Below the pieces are notes generated by a model. It was not told the DNA's origin. It was given only the letters and a program-made list of their open reading frames with translations, and did no database searches. A stretch of 64,000 nt of DNA from Thamnaconus septentrionalis (lineage: Eukaryota; Chordata; Actinopteri; Tetraodontiformes; Monacanthidae), in NCBI GenBank assembly GCA_009823395.1, contig CM020513.1, forward strand, positions 13,312,501 through 13,376,500, read 5' to 3'. The position numbers and the translations under genes were made by a program. Shown here in pieces: positions 13,424 to 24,200 of this stretch (the stretch's first letter is position 1; each line of letters begins with the position of its first letter).

Positions 13424-14172
13424 AACCTTCAATCTGTAAATGTTCAATCTATACGCTCTGGGATGTGCAACTTTTTCTGATTGCCACTGTTGAGGAGAAA
13501 CTTTTCCTTAAGGGGCCAAACAAGCACGCAAACAAACACGCAAACAAACTAAACACAGGCAAGACTTCCCTTCTCTTTTTTCCTCCGGCTCTCGCGAGCA
13601 AACTGGAGCAGTGATCCCTTATGCACAAAAAATCTGAGCACCTCGCACAAGCACGCAGCAACAACCACTTCATAATGCATACATGAATCTACATAAACAG
13701 GATACAAATGCAGACTGCACGCTGTGCCGGGGTCAGGAGAACTGGCCTCTGGGACTGAGTGATATAATGGCTGAGTATTTCTGGTAAAGCACCGCACGAG
13801 CGTCCCGCAGTCCCAGTAGAAACCACGGCGGCAGTAATGCATTACAGGATGTATACGGTGTAAAAGGCTAGCACGGCCTGCCTGCTTGATAAATAATGTA
13901 TTGTAATGTATATTAAAGCTGGAGCCGGGCGCTGCGGCGTTTCCTACCGCCGTACCCCGGGAAGTCCTGTGGAAAAGAGCAGACACCGGCGGCATAATTA
14001 TGCACATGCGAGGGGCGAGCGGAGGCTATCTGTCAATGTCGGAATCAGTTACCTTATTACCACCGCCTAAAGATATAAAGATAGGAGTGGGAGCTGCTTT
14101 CATTAAGGCACGCGGTGCGCACGCTGCTTTTAGGGCGGCTCCAAACACTAACTTAATTGCGAATGATGACTC

Positions 14173-14205
<33 letters not shown>

Positions 14206-17200
14206 GGGTCAGCAGGGGCTTTGCTGTTGATGGTGGGGGGCAGCAGACTGGGAATGACAGTCAGGATTTGGCCCGGCTGACTCTCAGATGCAAAGTTCAC
14301 AGTTCCTCGTGCTGAAAGTTTCCTAATTGCACTTAATTTTGTTGCAAATAGTCATTCATGCACTTCTACTAAATCCCTATTTCAACTACTTTTTTGCACA
14401 GCCTGACTCCATACACACATATTTTATTATATTTACACTTGCTGCATTGCTTTTTTAAATTGCATTTTAATATTGCATAGATATAGTTTGGATTTTTTTT
14501 TTTTACCTGGCACTCACTGTAGACAGCAGTAATAAGAATCATGCAGTCATGACATCTTCGGTTGCGTACTTGCAGCACTGCGTGTTTTACTGCAGCTGTA
14601 ACTTGCCGAGGCTTTAAAAAAATGAAACCAACAGCAAAAGAAAAAATGTCCTTTCCCCTTGTTGAACTTCCTGTCTGCTGATGAGTGGGCGACTACGCGT
14701 TCACCAAGTACGGCCGTGCCCGTTTGACACCAGTCGAGGCTTCTCACAGACAAAAGCCACTGACTGACTATTGTCTGCTTTGTGGGAAAAAAAGACAAGA
14801 GAGAAAAAAAAAGGTGAGCCGGTGTCGGTGTCAGAAACCACAGCCGCGGTTTCAATTGAGAGGACGGCGCAGCTTGATTTAACTTTAGGAAAATGACCAT
14901 GTTGTCAGAGGGGAAGCGGGGGCAGCGGTAAAATGACATCAGTGAGCGTGAATCTTCTCTCGCCCAACTCCTCTCTATTTGTGCTGCCGACTCCCAAACA
15001 GCAGGCGGAGCGCGAGTGGAAATGAGAGATTAGAGTGTGCCGCCACACACTCCCGTCGCCTGCGGAGGATCTAATTATAGGCGGAGGGAGACGGACCCCC
15101 GTCCCGCTGACCCCCGTCACCTGTCAGCCTGCCCGTCCTCCTGCTCTACCTGCCTCCGACGTCTCTCCCTCGCTCGCTATCTGTCTGCTGGCCCGAGACC
15201 ACACGCTCACCCAGAGCGTCTCGCTCCCACAACTTTCTTTCCTAGATAGCGGGCCGGCCCCGCGCTCCGTCCTTTCACAATCGTCCGCATTGTTCTCCAT
15301 CTTCCTGTCTGTGGGTCCACCCGCCCGCCCGCCTGCCAGCCAGCCCGCCCGTCTTGCTCCTCTGATACCCTGAGCCCAGCCGTTGCCTGGGGGGGATTTG
15401 CGCCTCGGCATCAGTGAGAAGGGCTTTACAGAAAACACCAGGTATGAATTGCATGTCACTCTGAGAAGGAGCAGACAGACAGAGGAGAGGAGGGGGGAGA
15501 GGGGGGGGAGGCGCTGAAAGGAGAGTTCTCTACACACCCTGTCTGTGACCGCTTCCTCACCCTGACACGGCGCTGGCAAGTGTACACTCTTAATCATGAC
15601 ATTACACGAGCCGCGCTGAGGGGGGATTCGCGGGGTGATTTCAGATTATTTAAGCTTAGGACCCGAGATCACATAGCCTCATTAAAAACAGCTAAACAGA
15701 GACATTTAAACAGGGTTCCAACCTCGCAGGCAGGCTGTCATCCTCCGACGGAGGGAAGCCGAGACTGTGATCCCGCTCGCAACCGTCCCGCGGGTTAGCG
15801 GGCTTTGCTAAGAAGTCAGATGTACAAACGACCCAAACCCAAGCCCTTCAAATGCACTCTAATGTCATCAGAGCCCGAGGAGAGCCAAGTGGGGTTTGAT
15901 TTAGGGGATAGAGCACATCCATCACGTACGCATGGGATAAAAACAGAAGGCAGTCATTGTTTTCCATGGGAAAAAGACGAGCGGAGGGAGAAAATGGCTA
16001 AACCAAAGATTCTCCCCCCTCCACCGTTACAACCTCAAATTCACATAAAATGAAAGCGTTAAAACCGGGGCTGCAGTGAAATGGGACAAAAATGGCTGGC
16101 CCCCGAGGCTTGAGGAGAGTTCATTAGCATGAGGCAATGACTTACCAGGAATGCTATTAGACTCCGTTGTATGCTCTCCCACTGAAAACAGCTTTTAATG
16201 TACTGCAACGTGTACAGAACTGCCGTGCTGATTTTTCGAACCCGGGCGATATTCTGGGCAAGAACCTAATAAGGAGAGATAATTAGAAGAGGAGCCGTTA
16301 GTGTCATTTGCGAGTGGACAGGATGGTTATGACTCGGGCTTATTGACTTTAAAACACCTTATTTGCTCTATGGCATGTGGAATATTTAAAGCCTATAAAA
16401 CCGTTGAACGATGACTGTGCTGCGGCCACATCACTGCTGCATCAGTGGGACGTGGGGAGGACTTTTCCATCTGCTGGATTCTTCTGAAAACGGCCGTTTC
16501 ATTACCTTTTTGGAGAACTTTGCGTTTTCTTCCATCAGTTGCGTCTCCTTGGGCTTGAAGGTTCTTATACCAGCTCTGACCTGGGACAAAAAGATTCATT
16601 AAAAAAAAAAAAATTGATTTAATTTTATATCATATATATTTTTATAAATTATATTTTAGTTCATCACGTTCCAGCAGCCTTTAAACATATTTGGCCCGAT
16701 ACTTACTTTGTTATATATGACATCCAGCACCAGCGTTATGGTTCCTTTGGATACACCAACCAAGTCTTCTTTCTTCAGGAGGAGACACACCTGCTGCCCA
16801 TTCTGGACCTTTTGACAATATCAGAATTTGTCAGATTATCAGATATTACACAGACAGGCCTTTCCAATGAAACTTCATATATGCCACAGTGGCTGACTTA
16901 CACTCAATAATGGGATGGCCAATTTCCCAAGAAAGTTTGGTGATTTGTCTCCATTATCATCAAGGACAGTCAACTTTACCACGTCATGAATGTCTTTAAT
17001 TGGCCTGATGTGAAAGAAGTGAGAACTGGCATTCACATATGTGCGCGGAGGATTAAAAAAAAGGAAACACGTTCTTTTCTTGCCATGCAGGCCTGCTTAC
17101 AATGTAAAGACCTTGCTCCACTCTGGATTGAGAGTCTTGTAGACTGTGTGAGTCTGAAGCCTGCCGTTACCGAGCTCAACGACGCACAAAGGGTTGCTTT

Positions 17201-18156
17201 TCTCTGCAGACGACAAAAAAAAAAAAAAACCTTGTTAGTGCCGAGCGTAAAGAAAGGACCCTGACGATGCCGAGCAGTGGACTGCGCTGAGGGATTACTG
17301 TTGTGGTCTGCTGCCGGCAGATCGTTGGCCTTTATGACTTTGACCTGAAGGAAGCCGACCTCCTCCATGTCGTGGTGCGAATTCTTCAAGCTCTGAAACA
17401 CACAATGTGGCTCAAAGTTTCAAACGTAATAATGTTTTCACATTTCACAAGTGCTGCTTCCTCTTAGGTGCACGCTTACAAATTTCTCCTCGATGGCGTC
17501 TCTCTCGTCAGGTTTTTCCAAGGTGCAGTTTTCAATGTCACAGACGGAGACTCCCTGGCAGGGTCTCAGGGTGACCAGAAACAGCAGCCTTCCCTTCCCT
17601 GGGTCCAGCACATTATTGTAAAGCTGCCTCTCATTAAGTGGAAGTCGCGACAGGTCAATCTCAAACCTGAGACACACACACACACACACGCAAAAAGTTA
17701 AAGTGAAACACACGGAGACCGGCTAGCTCCGCGGCAAGGGGCCCAAAAAATTAACACCGCCCAGCGGGGGAGACACTCACATTCCCCACGATTCCTCGCC
17801 CTTCCTCCCCCTCTTGGAGAACAGCTCCACCTGCAGAGGCTCCTGGTTATCTTCAAACTGATTGAAGTCAAACTGCTCTCTCCACTGGGGATTGGCCTGA
17901 ATGCAGAGGTTCTGAGGGGCAACAAAGACACAAATTTGTCAAACGCATACAGTAATGTGGAGCTGCGCGGTGTGCACGTGCGTGCGGGAGGACACACACA
18001 CACACACACACACGCACGCACACACACACACACACACTCCGGGGCGGCGTGTCAGGTTTAATGCTTCATCGGGCTGAGAAGCTCCGGCATGACAGGTGGA
18101 TTAAGTCTTCCTTCAGTTGAACCAGAACGAGGCAGGAGAGGAGAAAGAGTAGGTGG

Positions 18157-18202
<46 letters not shown>

Positions 18203-21200
18203 TCTCTCTCTGTTTCAGCGCGCTTGTATGTCTACACCCTGGTAGCCACTGTGGGATTGTAAACACTGACAGCTTCCAATTAGAATCAGCCTTGTCCGAC
18301 AAACAAACAAGCGGGGAGAGAAGCGCAAGGGGCTTTACAGAGAAATAAAGCAACAACAGCAGACAAATGCGCCATAGAATCATTGGGGGGAGGTGATGGG
18401 GAAGGGACGGGGAGGTGGGGAGGAGAGGGGGGGGCAACAAGTACAGGTAGATGAACAGGGCATGCTGGGTATGCAAATGAAGGCAATGAAGCCCGGCGCC
18501 CGAAGCGCGGCAAGAAGTGAGTGGCAGCCTTGCCCAGTCTAATGAGCTGCCTCTGCCACGGCCCAGTGAGCCAAGGTGGAGGTGAGTCACTGACAGACAC
18601 CTGCTGGGGAGGGAAGAGGGGAAGTGGGCGAAAGACAGAACGCATGAAGAGCAGCCATTACGAAACGGCGCGAGGTGTGGGAGAGAGAAGAGGAGAGAGA
18701 AAGGAAAACTTTATTAAAAAATAAATAAAATATACTAAAGTGTCCGACCTTGCTTTTGTACTTCTGGTCCCCGAGGCGGAAGCGGACGTAGATGTCCCCC
18801 TGGCCGTGCTGCGGCAGGTCCTGGCCCTCCACCAGGGCGATGCCCAGCACGCCGTTCCACATCTGGTTCCTCAGCTGGTTCTTGGGCCCCTCGGCGGGCC
18901 GCTGGGTCGGCGCCGCCTGGTTCTGCTGCGTACGGACAAGAAGATAGAGGGGAGGTGGTGGAGGGGCACACGCACATGTCAGCGGCAGCCTCCCTGTGTT
19001 TGAACGGCCCCGACCGCCTCAACCTGGCAACCTCATGGTGTTCACAGGGGGGGCACAAAGAAGTTTGCGCTGAATGCTATGTCTGTGTTAGCGCGTTAGT
19101 ACGTCTCGGCTGACGAGAGGAGAGACAGCGAGCGGCCAGACGTCCCCACCCCAACGCCCCCCCTCCCCACCCTCCCAGCTCTGACAGTCCCACTCATCAC
19201 TGCCTGCCCAGACTGGGTGCTAGTTGAGGCAGCACGCTCGCCATGCTGCGCCCGAGACGGCCGTCAGCGGTGAGTAATGATGCAAACCGCACAGCTCTCT
19301 TACCAGAGAATTGTGTATACACGCCGCATGCATGGCCTGCATCAGTTTACGGCGTGGCGGAGGAAAAAAAATGAGGAAAATCTTCCCCCGATTAAGTGAT
19401 TTTAGTTAAAATCAAACAAAAGAACTCTTGGGCTCGGTGAACAATCCACTTCTCGTGTCACCGAGAGGGAGGGAGAGAAAGAAAGAAAGAAAGAAAGGAA
19501 GAAAGAAAGAAAGGCGGGAGGGTGGGGAGGGGGGCTTGATATGTTTCCATGTTGGAGTTCCCGGGAGGCGGCGCGGTGATAGGCCAGGGCTGTAAAAACA
19601 AACAGCGGCGAGGTTGTGTCGGGCGGACTGTAATTAAAGCGCAGGGCCGTAATCTGCTCCAGCCTCTTTGATTGCCCCGGCTCCTTGGACTGCCCGGGCG
19701 ACGCCGCTTCAAACGCTCCCCCACCAACCCCTCCCCTCCCCAAAACTCCCCTGCCACTCCGGCCCCTCTCCTCCCCTCCGCTGCTGGGGTCGCGACCCGC
19801 GTTGCCACCCAATCCGGAGGGGATCAAAGCGCATCTCGGGGACCTGAATTAACATGGAATAGCACAGGCGCGGCCCTATAAATATCAACCCCCTTCAAAA
19901 GGAGGAGGAACAGAGGGAGCAGGGCGGCGATATAAAGCAGGCCTCGGCCAAGTCATCCCAAGTGTTTATCTTGGACACGTTTCTATCTCAGCGGCCAATA
20001 AAACAATTCCACTTAACTGTAAGTGGCCCCAAAAGGAGAATCTATTCCTGGGCCTAAAAGGAGCCGTGCGATTGCTTCCATATGGTGGGACAGCATGGGG
20101 ACAAGCGCGATGAGCTCAGACCCAGGTCCATTTGGCTGGTACCTCAGTGCTGTCCGTCCACAGCTGTGATATTACATCCCAACATCTGGGTTATTGCCCG
20201 CCATGCCTGGGAATTATCAGCGCCGGCGATCTTAGGCATCCCACACTGGCAACATGCCTCGAACAGCAGTGGCGGCCCCACCACCACCACCACCACACCA
20301 CCACCACCTCCTCGCTCCCTCCCTACACTCCCACTTCTCCCATACGCCACCCCTCGGCCCCCCCCTTCCTGCTTGAAACACTATCACACAGCAGAGTTTT
20401 ACTCAGGCACTTGCCATTTGCGGTCTCTGCGGTGGTAGCACAGAGGGGGGAAGAGAACGATGTTCGAGGAGGAGGAGGAAGAGGAGGAGGAGGAGGAGGA
20501 GTGGAGCTGCGAGCTCCGGGTGTTCAGCACTTCCAGGATAGGTGTTAAATGCGACGAGATATTGTACGTTTGTCAGAGATGAAAACCAGGGAGGAGGAGG
20601 AGGAGGAGGAGGGGTGGGGGAGGGGGCGCTGAGATGGGATGGGATGGCATTGTTACATTGTTAAATTAGCGCCGCGATTTTAGGCAGCGGAACATTGCGA
20701 GGAGTCCCATCGCACATTTCCGTCTCCCTCAGAGTATCTTTAACCATCTGCAGCGGATAACCTGCGACGCGCAAGAAAATGGCTTCATTCCTTTGTCATC
20801 TAATTTCAAATTGAGACCGTCTACCGGACCATCAAGAGACTGAACAGTGGCAGATGTAGTGACTACATAGGTGTGAATATAAACCCACTCGCTGCAGCGT
20901 TAGTCCCAAACAGCGAGCCTCCTATTTCACTCTGAATCTAATTACAGTGGAGATATATTGAAAGCCACTTGAGGGGGAAAAAAAAAAACGGAACTTTGTT
21001 TACTACAAAACCAAATAATGCTCTTTGATTCCCAAGCGGTGAGCTCAGCCACAACAACATATTCAGTCATTGTTATTATTACGGTTTTGATTAGAATGTA
21101 ATACTGTACCGCACTTTTATCTGAGCAGTGATACCACTGAAAACAACATGCGAGGCAAAAACAGTTTACAATGAGCCACAAAAGAAACAGGCTGAGCCCA

Positions 21201-24200
21201 GTGATACACACACAAAGCCTGGGCATACAGTTTGTCCTTTGTCACATTATAACGCAGTGTGATACTGCCCCCTAGTGTTTCCCATCGGGGTGACTTCAAG
21301 CACCATGATGAAAACGGCCTTATTAAACGCAGGATAACTGAGGCTGTTCTGGTTGGACCTAGAAAAAATGAGGTGTGTTGGAAAAAATTAAATTCCATAC
21401 CTTGTTTTTCTTCTGTACCCATTTCTGTAAAAGAAAGCATTATAAGAATGAATGAAGCAGGGGGAAAACGTTGCTGCTGCAATTAGAAGTCACAACAGAA
21501 ATTCTCTCACCAGGCCCTTTTTGATGGTGGCATCTCTAAACATCAAGCACACATCGACCAGAATAAATCCCATGTCATCGTCTTTCTTTTTTGGATCGGA
21601 GAGGCGCAGCTCCATTTCGTAGGTTCTGAGAAGAGAGAGAAAAGGCAAAGGAATAATGTTAGCGATACAATAGAGTTCGTTCTCAAGTTCTTCAAATATC
21701 CCCTTTCCCAAAGCAATGATTCTTTCATCACCTGTAAAGGTCCAGGTTTTTCAGGCATATGCTGCTGCAACCCATGAACTCATCCGCGGTACGGTTTTTA
21801 TTGTAAACCTGCAATTGATTTACAAGCGTGAAAGATTGACATCCACTCTGCTTTTCTTGGTCGAAACTGCACTTGTGTTCGGACAAAGGATGCCCACCCG
21901 CAAATCGATGATGTGCTCTCTGTCTCGCAGGGGGTAGGAAAAAGACTCGTTCCAACGTGGATTCAGGCTTTTGTAAACCACTTTGCTTTTATAGAGCTGC
22001 TTTCCCTCCAGTTTAAACTTCACGTAAGGATCACTGGTACCTAAAAAATCAAATCGACAGGAGAAAAATCAATGCTGTGTAACACATGCTGTTAAATCTA
22101 AGGGGAAAAGCAAGGTGTGCTGCCACGAAGCAAACCATGCCAAAGCCTTGTTATTAAACACAAACTGTGGCTATTTTGTGTCGGACATATTAGTACATCA
22201 AAATGTACGCGGTCTGTGTAGGAAAACACAATATGTGGTAGTCACTTCCCACACACGCACGCACAGGGTGGGCAGAAGGATGTAGCTGTTTAAGTGGGAA
22301 AGAGTAGAAACACTGAGCAGCATGAGGCGACCAGCATCGCAAATGTAGAAGCAACCAGTGTTAATCTCCCAAGCCTGTTAAGAAAGTCTGTCTCCGAGAG
22401 GGGTGGGGGTGCGGGCCGTCTTTGTTTCTGCAATTGCATGCAAAATGACCAAAAAATGAAAGCCAGTCCCATGCCTTCATTTGTATAGGGGAATAAAGGG
22501 GTGCTTGAGACAGCCCGCAGGGAGGCTTGAATCACATGACAAAGGCCCTGTGGGGATGGGCTGTCAGGCCTGTCAGCTCCCCACTCCAAATGAACATCTC
22601 GCAAAGGCAGGCAGGACCCACAGCAGCTCCACCCTGCCAACCTGTGACAGGGAAACCTCCAGGCAACTTGACAGGAGGAGAATGTGGCAGCGAGCAACGA
22701 GAGGCTCTGGCATGACTGAGAACGGTGACGATGGAAATTAATGGGGAAAAGAAAGATGGCGGGGGGACAAAAACTAAGGAGTGGGGCTGGTGGCGTCCTT
22801 TTCAGGGCGCGCAACGACAATGTGTGCCACTGGTGAGCCTTTGGCGTGGCGTTTATTGTTGGCGAAACAGTGGAGAGACGGGGTTGCATCATCACGACGA
22901 CCGAGAACTAATGAGGAACTATTGGCACCAGTGGGAAGAAGCAGTCCTTTGACCGTTTTAACGTAAGGGGATTTCCCAATGCTGAAGGGTCAAGCGGTAG
23001 AGAATCATACTGGTGTTGTCTGTCGGCTAACTGTGGATTTGAAACATTGTTGTGTCACGTTTCTTCACTCCCCCCAAAAAAAAAAAAAAAAAATTTCACC
23101 AAATAAACAAAAATGACCACGCCTTAGGAGACCACACACAAAGATATTGTTTTCCCATGGGTTGTAGTTCCAGTCATGCCCACATAGCGTCACTGTGTTC
23201 TAATGGCAAACTTCCAAGTCTGGCCAAAGGAAGAGACAAAGGCAGTAGGAAGTGAATTAGGTAGGGATTCGGTATTTCTCAGCATTTCTGTCATGAAGGA
23301 AGTTACAGTATATTATTTTTTAGAATTTCCGGCTTCCTCCCACAGTCCAAAAACATGCATGTGAGGTCAATTGAACACTCTAAATTGTCCGTAGGTGTGC
23401 ATGTGAGTGTGAATGGTTGTTTGTCTCTATGTGGCCCTGCGATGAATTGGCGACTTGTCCAGGGTGTACCCTGCCTTCGCCCTAAGACAGCTGGGATAGG
23501 CTCCAGCAGACCCCCGTGACCCTGAATAGGAATAAGCGGGTATAGAAGATGAATGAATGAATGAACATATATGGTTTATATAATAAAATACATACAGTTT
23601 GTGAACTGCTTTAAATCTAGAGTAAAGAAGGAAAATTAAATTACATAACGCATCCAAGAGGCATTAAAGTCCAACACAATTCATGCCTGTGTAATAGTGT
23701 AACCGGAGTAATTAACAAAGTTTGGTTGGCTGGGGTTTTATGTACTCATCATGTTTTCTCTCTCATTAGAACAGATTGCTTTCTGACAGTGCGGTTTGTG
23801 TCCTACTGGTTGGACCGCATACTTTTCAAGTGATTTTCTCTTTCGCTCTGTGTACATATGCCACTCAACGAGGGACGTCATCGTTACAAGTAAACAGAGG
23901 CATTAACTGAACTAAGCCAATCGTGCCTTCATACACAAGTTCACATTTCCCATTCCCCATTCCCCGCTGTCATAAACAAGGAGATTAACAAGACGAATAT
24001 GCGTTGCTTGTGCAGCGTTCAGCAAGAGGGCGAGTCCTTTCGCCAAAGCCAAGAGACAACACACAGGGACTGCATTCTTTTGAGGGCCTACAAAAAAACT
24101 GATAAGACATCTCTTTATCTGGACTGCTCCATCTGAGCCCAGTTTGAAAAATAACTCAGAGACAGAAGGTGACTGCATAACAGGCTGTGAAAAGTCAGGA

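Larger units (their letters stand above)
4553..16145. other. 11.6-kb mctp2 intron
   Basis: No exon is seen. It holds the second copy of the unknown repeat, a pentamer minisatellite, a nested hAT/mariner insertion, microsatellites and several candidate noncoding elements listed separately. The remainder (for example 5466-6110, 9400-11580, 12310-13380, 14230-15030) shows nothing I can name. Confidence 0.7.
17912..18748. other. mctp2 intron with (CA)n and (GT)n arrays
   Basis: 837-bp intron containing (CA)n at 17994-18038 and (GT)n at 18160-18200. The rest is G-rich or A-rich, with no gene. Confidence 0.8.

Noticed and set aside
22985..23045. Possible tRNA-like SINE head (AAGCGGTAGAG ... GGATTTGAAAC)
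   Set aside because: Separated from the SINE tail at 23326 by about 280 bp of unrelated sequence and a poly(A) run. Association not supported.
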